Notes under the pieces: model-generated
Database searches by the model: none
What the model saw: the letters and a program-made list of their open reading frames with translations, nothing else
What the model was told of the DNA's origin: nothing
Position numbers and translations under genes: made by a program
Part shown: positions 33,969-45,900 of the stretch, piece by piece
How the letters are laid out: every line of letters starts with the position of its first letter
Numbering within the stretch: position 1 is the first letter of the stretch
Assembly: GCA_011503125.2 (NCBI GenBank)
Contig: WWBZ02000040.1
Span: 3,038,001-3,102,000 of the forward strand
Length of the DNA: 64,000 bases
DNA from: Botryosphaeria dothidea
Lineage: Eukaryota > Ascomycota > Dothideomycetes > Botryosphaeriales > Botryosphaeriaceae
Reading direction: 5' to 3'

Positions 33969-36855
33969 TCAAACCCAGAGTTTTCTGAGCACAAGCTCAA
34001 GAGTCGGGTTCTGGGAGCCAAATTCATCTTCCAGCCTCCGCAGTTCCCCGAGAAGATCTTTTTGCATCTCCTGCAGCAGTTCATAAGTGATATCCAGAGC
34101 CCTTGTACTTCTCATCTGGTTGAGTATGAAGTGCTTCATCTCTGTGGGGAGGGTGTCGGATGTTCTGTGCTTGAAGATACCCAAGATCTCCGAAGATTGG
34201 GTGCAAGCAGGAGACTGGAGGCAGTAGATGAGAGGCAAGGAGATCTTCCCCTCATCCAGGTCCTCCGCAAAGCCCTTTTCTTTGGCATACTAAGAAACAG
34301 ATAATTAGCTTACAGTCTCCACTGTGATGGTAAGAATGGAGTATCTGAATAATTTACCTGATCAGACATGAGATTTTGGTAGTCATCTCGGATTTGGAAG
34401 TATCGGCTCAGTTGTGTCACGAAGTGTGTTGAGTCGATGCCAGAACTGAAATCGTAAGTAAAAACATCTCACGAAGTGCCTGCAAAAAGCTCGGGGTATT
34501 CACTACTTCCTTGTGGATTCAGCCTGCATGAGACGGACGCACAGCCTGAACAGGCCACCGGTTTCTACCGGTACAAGTCAAGTCAGCGATCACTCTGTGT
34601 GATTCCCAAGCATTGTGTTAAATTTCTTGGGACTTACTGTTGTCGATCATCATCATGTAATCTTCTACTGATGGGCAGTGTACGTGGTACTTCCAGTAAA
34701 GATCAAAACTTTGACCGCAATGCAAATTCTCCACTTCGTCTGTGTTGGGCACGCATTAGTATGTGGCTTGAAAAAATAAAGCACTTAACTCACTGATGAA
34801 AATGTCAGGTGACTCAGGGCTCTCCAGCTTCTGCAACTCCGCAAATGCCTGCACGAAGATGTAATTTGCGGAGTTTATGGTCTGGCCCGTGCCGTATATC
34901 ATGTGCGTGGCGGGGCTCCCTCGCCGCAATTTTGAGTCGTCTTCAATATCATCGAGCCTATTGCTGTCAGAATCACAATATTCTTGGCACCAGTGGAACT
35001 TACATAAGAGAAGACTGATGGAGCATGCTGATGATGTTCTTGATGCTTGTTAATGTATCCTCAGGTACTTCCAGCCACCAATTGAGCGCGGCGATGAATA
35101 TGTCTCTGATTCCTTTTGACGGAAGGGACTTGAGATAGTTGTACGGAGCCAAAACGACCTTTATCGGGGTGAGATGACGAATGGTATCCGCAACAGAGGT
35201 TGACTTACATGATCACTACACTTTCCGTCTTCTTCAGACATTGCATGGCTTCCTTTCAAGCGTTTCTTTGGAACGCCATTCACTTCAGCGTGTCCATTTG
35301 ACAAGCTTATGCTATTCTTCAGGCCGCTCTTTCTTTTCTTCAATGTTTTGCCATTGCTGAGACAGTGACCATTGGTGGAAGAATGGCCGTTGGCGGAGAC
35401 ATGGCCATTTGTTGAGGCGTGACCATTCGTCGGGGCACGACCATTCAGAGAAACATGGCCGTTCGTAGCAGAAATACCATTGCTGGAGATGTTACCGTTC
35501 ATGGCAGGGTCTCCGTTCGTGGTAGAATGTCCGTTCGTGGTAGAGTGTCCGTTGGTGATCGTGTGGCCATTGGGCAGGGAATTTCCGTTCAACCCAGCAG
35601 CTGGAGATTGGGTTTCTACTGCCACACGAGTACCGTTCTTTTCGGTCTTGTACCTGAAAGCACCACTAACGAACTCCACTTCGGGCTGGCCGAGGTCCTC
35701 CTTGGAAGGATACCGTGGGACATGAATACTCCAGAACTCGGAGCCGGATGCCGCGTACTGTGCGGCCAAAATGTAGAGCATGTGATTTTCAGGAATTTCC
35801 TTCTCTGACTCAAGTTTTCGGAGCAAAGCGAGATGGTTTTCCTGTATCTCAATCTGCTTCTCACGTAGTTTCTGCATTGCCTCTTTCTCTGAAAGACCGC
35901 TGTGGCGCATGAGAATTGCGACGGCGTTGAAGGGGCGTTCTGAACCTGGCGTTTCAATGTGATGCTTGATCTCTTTAGGCCAGCTGTAGAAGTCATTGAT
36001 CAACGTTGTGGAGAACATGGCTGTATCCAAGAATATCTTCAGCTCTTCCTTCTCTTGCGGAGAGAGCTTGATACCCATGCCGAAGCAGGACATTGTTTGA
36101 AATACGCTTTTGGAACATGTCAGCAGACAAAATGTAACTCAGAGAAATAGAGAGACATACTCAAGTCCGGAGTTGATCAAGCGCACGGGAAGGTAGTCGT
36201 CTAAAGTTTTGAGGGTGTCGGGCGGGAAGGTGGCAAGTGCAAGGCCGTTGCTGTACGTGTTCATGATATCCATGGCTAGGTCTCCATCGATATTCATCAT
36301 ATCTAGAAGGATGCTGGACTGGAATTGCTTGGACTTTGTGGTGTTGGTGATGGAGGTCGTCGGCGAAGAGCTGGCGTCACCTTTGAGAACGCTTTGTATA
36401 TGCTCATTCACGGCACCAATCTGCAGCGACATTTAGCTCTCTGTAGCATTTCCAATGGCCAAGCTATCTTCTAGAATAATGGAACATACCTCCTCATTCT
36501 TGGCAATGTCGTAAAAGTCTGTGAGAGTCAAATTTGTGTACCCAACTTTCTCTGATATCTCTTGCTTACCATCATTCAGAATAGTAAACTCCGCAAAGCG
36601 TGTCAAAACAGCTAGCCGCTCAGGTAAACAGTTGGGGATGGTGAAAGCAACAGCGTGCATTCGTCCAAGCCCTGGAATTTCCGCCACTGTCCGGGGGACG
36701 ATGTCCGTCTTCATCGCTTCATTGAACTCATCCCGTACCCTTTCTGCAGCTTCGGTACAGATTTGGTTGTTCTTGTGGATGACGGTCTGAAACCTTGTCA
36801 AAGATCCAGAGTTTCTGACCAGCTCCGTAGGGAGCGGGTTGGAAAAGTAGGGCAT
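33969..36855 (-). CDS. bifunctional terpene synthase (cyclase-prenyltransferase fusion)
   Basis: Ten exons (36855-36570, 36518-36490, 36420-36161, 36106-35209, 35158-35004, 34957-34794, 34739-34638, 34564-34504, 34445-34358, 34289-33969) give 787 residues. The N-terminal class I cyclase has the Asp-rich motif NDDFYD (94-99), rebuilt only by removing intron 1, and the NSE triad NDFYSWPKE (229-237). The C-terminal half (from about 492) is a prenyl diphosphate synthase with LDDIEDD (544-550) and RDDYQN (671-676) metal motifs. This is the layout of fusicoccadiene and ophiobolin F synthases, which make C20 or C25 diphosphate from C5 units and cyclise it. Between them lies a linker of 14 NG-hexapeptides. 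Chain length and product cannot be read from sequence. It shares a divergent promoter with a P450. Confidence 0.93.
35338..35589 (-). repeat. coding minisatellite, 14 x 18 bp (NGHxxT linker)
   Basis: An 18 bp unit is repeated 14 times in frame inside exon 4 of the terpene synthase, encoding residues 365-448 as hexapeptides that all start with NG, most often NGHSTT-like. Adjacent copies differ by few bases (NGHSTT occurs twice in a row), so the array probably expands and contracts. It forms a hydrophilic, likely disordered linker between cyclase and prenyltransferase domains and is followed by basic clusters (KKRK, KKRLK). Confidence 0.95.
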
Positions 36856-37104
36856 CTGCGCGGATTTTTGTTTGACGGAAGATGGCGCGGAAGCCAGACT
36901 GAAAACCCGCAACAAAGAGGGTATTTGAAGGAAATACAAAGAATGCCAGGTGCCCCAATAGAGGGGATGAGCTGCCAGACAACCCGTGTTGACAAGATGA
37001 GTTCAACAGGATGCTGATTATCTATTCTTATGCCGAGAAGCTACAAGAGATAGCAAAGCACGTGCAGCACAAGCGCGGGGCAGCCGAGTGAGAATGGATA
37101 TTTA

Positions 37105-37117
37105 GGCGTCCGTTCGG
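37105..37117 (-). promoter_or_regulatory. candidate cluster motif CCGAACGGACGCC
   Basis: About 250 bp upstream of the terpene synthase start, the minus strand reads CCGAACGGACGCC. It matches 11 of the first 12 bases of elements at 40038 and 40471 upstream of the second P450 when R is allowed. A similar string also occurs near 12778, outside the cluster, so specificity is unproven. Confidence 0.35.
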
Positions 37118-37511
37118 AGTTGCATGGCAATCTCAAGGATCGCCCTGTGCTTGAGCTCTCGTTTCGGGGAAGGCTCCGTCTGCCGAGACTCCGATTCAGA
37201 AGCCACGTTTGACCTCGAAGAATACAACAGTGCCTTGGTCAAAGTGCTTCCCCGCTACCCAACCCCGCTGTGTTTTGCTGGCGCTCTCTGACGTGCTACC
37301 CGGCGAACTTTGGGGTTCGTGCCGTGATGTTGGACTCCATGCACGCACCAGTTGCATAGTGTACCCCAAGTCAAATCCCGCATCTTGCGAGAAAGCGATG
37401 GGCGCTATCCAGAAAGCGGATGGAGTACGAAAGAAGTTCACTATTGATTGGTTGTAAGCGTAGGTGTAGATAAGAATGAACCCCTTCGATCGTAGCTCGG
37501 CGAGTCACCGG

Positions 37512-37529
37512 CGGGCCCCAACCGGCCCG
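37512..37529. promoter_or_regulatory. inverted repeat CGGGCC-N6-GGCCCG
   Basis: Perfect 6-bp arms flank CCAACC near the middle of the divergent promoter, giving CGG-N12-CCG half-site spacing. Inverted CGG/CCG triplets are typical Zn2Cys6 regulator sites. No such regulator gene is in the window. Confidence 0.35.
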
Positions 37530-37970
37530 TGCCTCTTGACAATTGGCCTTTCCTTGCACAAAGCGGCAGCCAATCCTTCCTCACAGCCTCGCTCGGCTTA
37601 AAATGCCGTCTTTTCTGCGCCGGCTGGCTCTGTTAAGCTCTTCACATGTGTGGGAGAGACCACCGGCAGATTAATGCCTCAACACCAAAGCCCTTTCTTC
37701 GGCCCCCTGCTTCGTATTCGCGACATCTGCCGTCAGCAAGGCATCCTTTGCTGCATTGATCGGCGTCTGTAGAGGCGCCTGCAGCGCCCGGGCTGCTTGC
37801 CTCATTCTGGGGAGAGGCATGACGTAGCGGGGAAATTATGTATTGGCCGAGGTGGTATTCCGTGGCTCACAAAAAGCAGGTGTCTAACAACAACCCTATG
37901 TCGGAAAGCGAAAGCATTTGTACATCCCGCAGCTGATTTGCTGCGCAAAAGCCTCACAAACACAGACACG

Positions 37971-39805
37971 ATGAATGTTTCTTCGAGGACCTTGGACATC
38001 CAAGGGACACAGACGCCATCATTTCAACAACTCTCATTGTACCATGTATTCGCCGGTGTTTTATTTTTTCTCCTTTCATTCCTCACATGGCATTCGCTAT
38101 CCCCTCGGACTCCTGATGCAACGCAGCTTCCACTCGTTAACAAAAGGAAATTTTGGGAATTCTCCGACCTCAGGGTGAAGACGGAGTTCTACTTCAATGG
38201 AAGACAGACTTTGGAAAAAGCACTTCAACGGCTCCCAGGCAAACCGTTTCAAATGATCGGCGACACTGGCCGCGTGATCATTCTTCCGCCAGAGTTTGCC
38301 AACGAGATCAGGAACAGCCCGCATCTGGATTTCAGCAAGGTAGTTGCAAGGGTATGTCACATATCATGTACTACATAATGGGAGCTTTATGGCCTGACAA
38401 CAGCTTCACGTCAGTTTGTTACGGCAGATATTCCTGGTTTCGAGGGATTCCGAAGCGGTCTTAACGATATACCTGCCGTTCTTGATCTCTGCAAGATCAA
38501 CTTGACAAGGGAACTTAGTAAGTAGACAATCAGACTGCACGTATATGGAAAATATGTTTACCTTTTGGCAAGACAGAGCGTTGGAACCTCTCCCTTACGA
38601 AAGCAGGCTGGCCGTGGAAGAAATCATTCCTGCTGATAAAGGTATACGAGAGAGTCATCTTCTTAGGCAGTGACTTACTAAAATTCTTCTGCCACAGATT
38701 GGAAAGGACTGGTGATCAAAGAGAAGATCAATGTTCTTGTTGCACGTCTCTCCGCGCGTGTATTCCTGGGCGAAGAGCTTTGCCGCAACCCGGCATGGCT
38801 GAAGATTGCCGTCAGTCACATCTTTACTGGGTTCATTGCTGCATTCTGCCTTCGTCTATTTCCTCCGTTCCTGCGGCCGCTGGCGCACTGGTTCATCCCT
38901 CACTGTCGTCGTCTCCGCGCTCAAGTCAGAGAAGCGCGCGAACTTGTCCGCAAAACAATTGAGAAACGTCAGATTGAGAGAGACGAAGCCATTAGCCAGG
39001 GGAGACAGCCGAAAGAATACCACGATGGAATTGAATGGTGTCAAACTCTGGCGAACAAATACGACTTTGACGTTGTTGATATGCAGCTGGGTCTGTCTAT
39101 TGCATCCGTCCATAACACCACGGATCTCATAACCCAAGTCTTGTATGACCTGGCCGCGCATCCCGAAATGGTGGGACGTCTTAGGCAAGAGTTCATTGAG
39201 GTCATCGGAAAAGAAGGCTGGAATAAAGCCGCACTTTACAATTTGAAACTCTTGGACAGCGTCATCAAGGAAAGCCAAAGGCTTAAACCAATCAGCGTTT
39301 GTAAGATAAAATTGGAGCGCCTTCCTTTTTTTTCCCTTGACTTCTAGGCTAACAGTACGCAGTGGCTATGAGGCGAGAGGCTACCTCCACGGTCGTCCTT
39401 TCGGACGGTACAATACTCCCCAAAGGCACCATAATTGGCGTCTCAGCGCACAAGATGTGGGACTCGAATGTTTACCCTGAACCAGAAAAGTTTATAGGTG
39501 ACCGGTTCTTAATCTTGCGGCAACAGCCCGGCAGAGAGAATATTGCCCAGCTTGTTACGACCGGTCAGGACCATTTGGCGTGGGGACACGGAAACCATGC
39601 CTGTCCGGGCCGCTTCTTCGCGGCTGCCGAGATCAAGATTGTGCTGGTACATCTGCTTCTGAAGTATGATTTCCGGGTTATGAAAGGACAAGAGCCCAAA
39701 GTAAAGGAGTTCGGTTTTGCTCTGGAATCCGATCTGTCGGCCAAGATAGAGATCAGAAGACGCAAGGAAGAAATCGACCTTTCCTCACTTTGTTGGAAAC
39801 TGTGA
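37971..39805 (+). CDS. cytochrome P450, terpenoid cluster (P450-1)
   Basis: Exons 37971-38351, 38415-38517, 38573-38641, 38698-39300 and 39363-39805 give 532 residues. A single N-terminal membrane helix (about 25-45) anchors it in the ER. The heme loop is AWGHGNHACPGRF with ligand Cys466; the usual first Phe of FxxGxxxCxG is Trp. The ExxR motif is KESQR. The I-helix reads ASVHNTTD instead of AGxxT, a form seen in fungal P450s of the ent-kaurene oxidase/gibberellin type, as is the ADIPGFEGFR segment. Acceptors were chosen by frame, for instance 38572 (CAAG) to keep RALEPLPYE. It most likely hydroxylates the product of the adjacent terpene synthase, with which it shares a promoter. Confidence 0.9.
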
Positions 39806-40037
39806 GGTAGCTTCGGTATGGAGATAACCTCCAATCTCCAATGACAGACTCAAGACTCCTACCATCCTTTTAAACAGGACTCTTTCGTGGAAGAATTCTA
39901 TGGAATCTTTGCACCTCCTGTGTAAGACTGTTCCCTCCAGGGAATTTGGCAGCTGGGCACAAATTTACAGCTTTGAAACTCATCTGAGCATGTGACGAAC
40001 CTTCAGAACCGCCACAGGAAATCATGCCTAAAAATAT

Positions 40038-40054
40038 CCGGACGGGCGGCGAGT
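40038..40054 (+). promoter_or_regulatory. candidate cluster motif, copy 1 of P450-2 promoter
   Basis: The 17-mer CCGGACGGGCGGCGAGT recurs 433 bp downstream with two differences (both purine swaps) and resembles the element upstream of the terpene synthase. Confidence 0.4.
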
Positions 40055-40470
40055 GGGCAGACCCTTAGATTTGCCTCACATCTGACTCAGTACAGAATGA
40101 CGTAATAGTCGTGTAAGGCAACCTTTCCGGCCTCATCCTGGAAAGTCCAGCCTCATGGTCGGGTCCGTTGCCGATCAGAATTCAGGAGTGCGACTAGGCT
40201 TCCTGGTTGTGGATGCAGCGGCTTCACCGTATCAAGTAGGAGGCCTGAGAGATAAGGCGCTGATTCATGAACGCTAACCTTGTTGGGTAATTCAACATCA
40301 CGCCAAGATTCAGGGATGTCTGCGCGTGCAGTGCATTTACGAAAGGATCCGAGAGTTTCGGGCTTCAGTCAGTTGAGACCACACATTTACCGCTTCTCTA
40401 CTGACTGGGACTTGGCCCTTGGGGCCATCCTGACTCGCTCGGCTTTGCCGATGAACCGTTCTGTCATTTA

Positions 40471-40487
40471 CCGAACGGGCGGCGAAT
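40471..40487 (+). promoter_or_regulatory. candidate cluster motif, copy 2 of P450-2 promoter
   Basis: The 17-mer CCGAACGGGCGGCGAAT lies about 300 bp upstream of the P450-2 start and matches copy 1 at 15 of 17 positions. Confidence 0.4.
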
Positions 40488-40778
40488 ACGCGCCGCTCCA
40501 AGCTTCTGACTATCAGAAGGAGTAATTGTGGGGGTATCGCCGGCAGCGGCGAAAATCATTGATATTGTGGGCAGAATCTGTCTTCGATGTGACTCGCCTG
40601 CGAATAACCCCGAGCAATCAGGACCGTGTAATTAGTTATTCAGCAGAGGCCTCCCAAGGACCCTGTGTCTCGGCTCATGCGCATTCTCGCCTGGGGAAGA
40701 CCCCACATCTACTTTCCATTTTCCTCAGACGTCACTTTTCTACATCTACGCCTGCTAATTCTCCCATCAATGCACATT

Positions 40779-42602
40779 ATGGATTCGGTAGAATCACATG
40801 GGCTCTTGTCAGCTTCCTTTTTTCTTGTAGGTAGATCAGCTCCCCTGATCCAACTCAAGTGCTTTACCAATGTGAACCACATCTTCACAGAGCGCAGCCT
40901 ACCTAACTGGCATATTCATATCCAACGCATTGCTACACCCTCTCCGTATATACCCTGGACCAAGACTCTGGGCGCTGTCCCGTCTTCCATATGCCTACTT
41001 CTGCGCCACTGGCCAGGGCCACCGAAAGCTCCTCGAACTTCACCAGAAATACGGAGATATTGTCCGTGTAGCTCCAGACGAATTATCGTTCACTTCTCCG
41101 GATGCATGGAAAGAGATCTTTGGACGGAGAAAGAATGCCATTGGCGAAGTCGGAAAAGATAGCATTCATTATGCAGAAGCTTTGGACAGTCTTTTGGGCG
41201 CGTCGAAGGAAAAACACATGCGCTTGCGACGCATACTCTCCCGCGGATTTTCAAACCAGGCCATGCTCGACCAGGAGCCGTTGATCAAAAGCCACATTGA
41301 TATCTTGTGAGTGATTTCGATTCTCTTCAACATTCCCGTGGGAGCTAGTAGATGGACTGATTGAGCCAACAGGTTCCAAAAATTGCACACGCATAGCAAC
41401 TCCAACGGGGAGAAACCAATCGACATGTCGGAATGGTTTGACTTTATTGCCTTGGACATCATCACGGATCTCAGTTTCGGCGAGTCCTTCCACTGCCTCA
41501 ACACCGGCAAATACCACGCCTGGGCGCAGCTGTTCATCGATGCTCTGAAGGGCATGGCCTTCGCCATGGCAATCAAGCGCTTCAAGCTTGTTCACCAGCT
41601 CCTGAATCTCCTTGCACCGAAGTCACTGATGCAGAAGTACGAAGAAAACGTGGACTTCACCAACCAGATGGTTCGAAAGCGGTTGTCCGAGGCCGATCGG
41701 CCTGACTTCGTCAGAGCAATGGCTCAGAAGGAGGGCGCCGAAGTAAGGAACCCCACTATAGACTTATTCGTATCCTGAGAAAAAAGACTGACGTGCCGCC
41801 TGCGACAGGCACTAACGCTGCAAGAAATCCAGGCTAATGCTCAGGTCTTGACAATGGCCGGGTATGACACGACGGCGACCGCGTTAGCCGGAACCACGTA
41901 TCTTCTGGCAGCCCATCCCGAGATCACGGCCAAATTGGTCCAGGAAATTCACGCGAATTTCAAAAGTGAAGCGGACATCAGCATCCTTGGAGCGCAGAAC
42001 ATGCCCTACATGACTGCAGTCATCGATGAGGCGATGCGCGTCTATCCGCCCGCCGCATCTGGCATGCCGCGCCAGGTGCCCGTTGGGGGAGATGTGATAT
42101 TCGGCCAATTTATGCCCGCTGGAGTAAGTGGTGCTGCTGCTTGCCATTTCATTTGATCTTGATAGTGGTGTATGCAAGCTGACAAGCTATGATTATCATC
42201 ATGCAGACCGTCCTCACCATCTGGCAATGGCCGATGTACCACAGCCCAGCCAATTTCTCACAGCCGGACTCGTTCATACCAGAGCGGTGGCTTGGCGACG
42301 AGCGCTTTGTTGACGATCGGAAAGAGGTGTTCCAGCCGTTCTCACACGGAGCCCGTAACTGCATTGGGCGGAAGTGAGTAATCTCCTGGTGCAGTTGGAT
42401 CTGCTTGCTACGGCCTTGCTGACAAAACATGTTCACCAGCCTTGCATACGCAGAGCTACGGATTATTCTGTCAAGGTTGCTATGGAATTTTGATATCAAG
42501 CTTGCTTCTGGAACTGAGAACTGGTTGACGGAACAGCCTCTGTATCTATTGTGGAAGAAGGCTCCCCTGAATATCACACTAAAGAGGCGGGAAAATGATT
42601 AA
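40779..42602 (+). CDS. cytochrome P450, terpenoid cluster (P450-2)
   Basis: Exons 40779-40830, 40898-41306, 41373-41742, 41809-42123, 42207-42373 and 42440-42602 give 491 residues. All landmarks are present: an N-terminal membrane helix followed by HPLRIYPGPR, the I-helix AGYDTTA, ExxR as DEAMR, FIPERW, and the heme loop FSHGARNCIG with ligand Cys434. It resembles the isotrichodermin hydroxylase type (CYP65) of fungal secondary metabolism. The first exon is short (52 nt); its donor at 40831 and acceptor at 40897 give LLSASFFLVAYLTG across the join. A rival pair (donor 40827, acceptor 40890) also keeps frame. An in-frame ATG at 40770 would add three residues. Confidence 0.88.
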
Positions 42603-42986
42603 AAGTGATGCTTAGAACGGTATTTACAATCACGAAAGGTGCGTCCCCCAGTGTGATGCACCTATCTATTGTCACTGGCTGGCCCTGTTGCACCGCGATT
42701 TCATTCTCGGAATTTCGCCGCTATGAATTTTCTATCCTGGAAAGCGAGCAACTCACACATTACACACAGCTCTGAGGAAGGTTCCTTGTGCGATCCGACA
42801 GTAGACATTGATGCTATAGAAATTAATCCGTATGTACCATGGGCATGTCTTCGTGAAACCCCCTAAAGAAGCAAATATCATCAGCCTTTTCGCGGTAGAC
42901 CAATGTGCGCCTCTACTCCACTACTCATACACTATGATCTTACAAGATACAACAACTTTCATACAAATACAGCGACCATCCAAGAA
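42603..42986. other. convergent 3' region
   Basis: These 384 bp separate the stop codons of P450-2 and the coiled-coil protein gene. I see no gene and no distinctive repeat. Confidence 0.5.
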
Positions 42987-45900
42987 TCACCGCTCCCCCT
43001 CACTCTCCAGCATAATCGGCACCATCATCCCCTGCCCCTGCCCCTGCCCATGCTGCCCACCCTGCGGCTCACTCGCGCTCCTCCCCCTCGACGAATTAAA
43101 CCGGCTGATCACGCCCTCAACCCCCAAACTCTTCCGCGCGCTGCCCACCCGCCTCAGAAAACTCTCCTGGCTCTCCTTCCGCCGCAACAGCGCCCGATCC
43201 AGGCTCTTCTTGCGCACCAAGCCCAACTTCTCCCCCTGGCTCTTCCGCTCCGCCTTCCACCCGGACGTCGGCCGCTGCGGCAGCGCCGTCAGCCCGACCG
43301 TGTTATCTACGACCTCGGGCGACCCCCTGACGGCCTGCACCATGACGGCGCGGCGCTCGGCAGAGGTGCCGCGCGCCTCCGAGTCCTTGGCGGGCGTTTT
43401 GGGGCGCTGGTGAGGGAGGTCGGTGTTCGGGTCGGCGCTGCCGTTTTTGCTGTTGTTGTTGGTCGGAGGTGTGGTGTTGGTGTAGCTGGAGATGATGCTT
43501 TCGGAGAGCGAGCGCTGCGTGCCGGCGCGCTGCGGCGGCGCTGCCGCTATGACGGTGGCGGGCGGGCCTGGCGCGGGGCTGGAGGGGTTCGTGTCAGAGC
43601 CGAAGCAGGTGGTTGTGTAGTAGCGCTGGGGCGCAGGCCGGGCTCTTGCGGGAGAGGGGGTGATGGGCTTGAGGGAGCTGATGGAGGGGGTGTTGGTGAT
43701 GGTCGGGGTGAGCTTGTAGGTGGGGGGAGTCTTGGGCGTTTTGGGCCGGGATGGTGGATCTCGCGGGGGTGGATAGGCAGGTGGGTCTGTGGGCGGCGGA
43801 AAGCCGGAGAATTGAGAAGCCACCTGTTCAGGTAGGGACGGATAGGGTGGGAGCTTCTTGTTTGTGTTCGAACGGCCAGGTGTTTTGGGGCGGGCTGGTG
43901 GGAATGAAGAATCCGAGATGTTGCCAGTGACAGCTGAAGTGGGTTGTGATGAAGGAGCCGTTGTGGCGGGTGATGGTAACATGGTGGTGGAGATCCCAAG
44001 ACCAGCCATGTTTGGCTTCTGATTGATTGGTGATTCAGCAGAGGCGATGGAGTTTTGTAGCGAAGGCTTTCTGTGGAGGGAAGTATTGTCCCCACCGTAA
44101 ATGCTGCTCCGCATTCTGTCAAGCTTCGTATTTGCGCGTTTGATGTCCTTCTTATAGCTTCTGTTGTCCCGCTTGCATCGGATCAGTTCGTTGACATGGT
44201 GCTGTACTTCCCTCTCCAATTCTTCAATACGCTCATGCGGATCGACGAATTGTTGTTGCGATGATGCTCCATTCTCCCTCGCAATCAATGCCTGAACACG
44301 CCTTCGAGCTTCCACTGCCACAAGCTCTAGATAGCCGTCGGCGCTAGAAGGTGTGCCGGGAATAAGATTCCTTGATATGGATTCCTTGGCCTGACTCCTC
44401 ATTTCCGAATGCAAAAGTTTCCGCAAGCGCTCGTACTCTCCTTGCACACTGACCAAATCCTGACCTTGAGCTGCCACAATTTCTCTAAGCTCGGTGTTCT
44501 CCAATTCAGTCTGGTTGGCTCTTTCCTTGACTGCTTTGCGCTTCCGGGACTCTTGGGTGAGTGCTTCATCGTGATCGGCTGCCAGCTTGGCTTGTTGGGT
44601 GTCCAGCTCCTCGAGGTCCAGGTGGAGAGCTTTGTTGACGTGTTGAAGTTCGTAAACTTGTTCATCCCTTTCTTCCAAGCGTTTCTTCAAATCTTCAATC
44701 GTGTTGGTCAGCTCCGATACGGTGTCGGGGACGGGACTCCGCAATTGCGATGCTTCCAATTGTGTTGCGAGAAGGTTTGCACGTTGCTTTTCCTCCGCCA
44801 ATTCTTTCTCAAGCCTGCTGATATGGGATTGCTCAGGCCGAGAACGTAATGTCTCGATTTCTCCCTTAAGCTGTCTATGCCGCTCATGCATCAGCCGCCT
44901 CTCCATCTCTAGTTTGTACTCTGACTCCCGAAGATCGATCAGAAGTTCGTGGTTGTTGCGGACCCTGACCTCGAGGTCGGCGGCTCGGTCCTTGTAGGCA
45001 TCCTTGCGAGCCATCAACATCTCCATCTGACCCTTCATTGCCTCCAGGTGTTCAGTCGCGAGTTGAAGCTTTTTCTTAAGCTTCTCCACCTTTTCTTGTC
45101 CTTCACCCGAGGACACCGAAGTGTCGCTGGCGTGGCGCTCTCTTGTAGGCCGCTCGTTCTTATCAGAGCCCTCCAGGTCTGGCGTCGCGTTGGGATCTGA
45201 GATAGAAGGCCTTTTGCCTTTATCCTTTGGCAGGGATACTTCTGGACTAGGTCCACGGAGGCCTGTTGAAGGAATGGTGATGTGTGGATGTGTTGCTAAG
45301 CCGCGTCAGTACGATAAGAAAATAAACACATAGGTAGAAGGCATACGGCTACTGTCATGGGATGCCTCAGTATAGTGCAGATACGCTTTTAGTACATCAA
45401 CCTCCTTACGGTAGGCTTCGGCCAGGCTTGCAGCATGTGACTCATGCGAGATACGCAAATGTTGGAATTGGGATTTCAGAGCGGCGATTTTCTTGTTCTG
45501 AGCTGCAATGGTAGCTTTCAATTGCTCGTTTTCTGAAACTTGAGGCGCATGCGTTGGCTGCTGATATGGTTGTCAGCGCTAGCATGTGACATGGGGCTTT
45601 TGGCGATCCTGTGCCACAATTGGAGCGTACTAAGGGCAGGGATATGTGTGACATACCTTAGTCGGCGCATTGCTGCTTTCCGAACCAGCAAAAGCGAAGG
45701 CGCTCGATGACTCTGTGACCTCGGTGATTGGCGACCGGAGCAAGGAGTCCTTCTCGCTCTCGTCGCCCCGCTTCTCTCGCGAACTCCTGTGGCCGCTGAA
45801 CCTCGAATCGATGCTTGGCCGCTGCGCTCCTGCCGCGTTTGAGCCTGCAATCCTGCCCGATCCCCATCTTGACGTGGCCGTATTAAGACTCAGGCTCTTC

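Larger units (their letters stand above)
36856..37970. promoter_or_regulatory. divergent promoter, terpene synthase / P450-1
   Basis: This 1.1 kb separates the start codons of the terpene synthase (minus) and the first P450 (plus) and should drive both. It holds a CCGAACGGACGCC element (minus strand, 37105-37117) and a GC-rich inverted repeat at 37512-37529. No gene is seen in it. Confidence 0.6.
39806..40778. promoter_or_regulatory. promoter region of P450-2
   Basis: This 973 bp between the two P450 genes contains two copies of a CCGRACGGGCGGCGART element. I see no gene; open frames are short and overlapping. It should hold the terminator of P450-1 and the promoter of P450-2. Confidence 0.5.

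Noticed and set aside
36856..36939. N-terminal extension of the terpene synthase upstream of ATG 36855
   Set aside because: The open frame continues upstream but has no ATG; ATG 36855 gives a start (MPYFSNPLP) at a plausible distance from the Asp motif.
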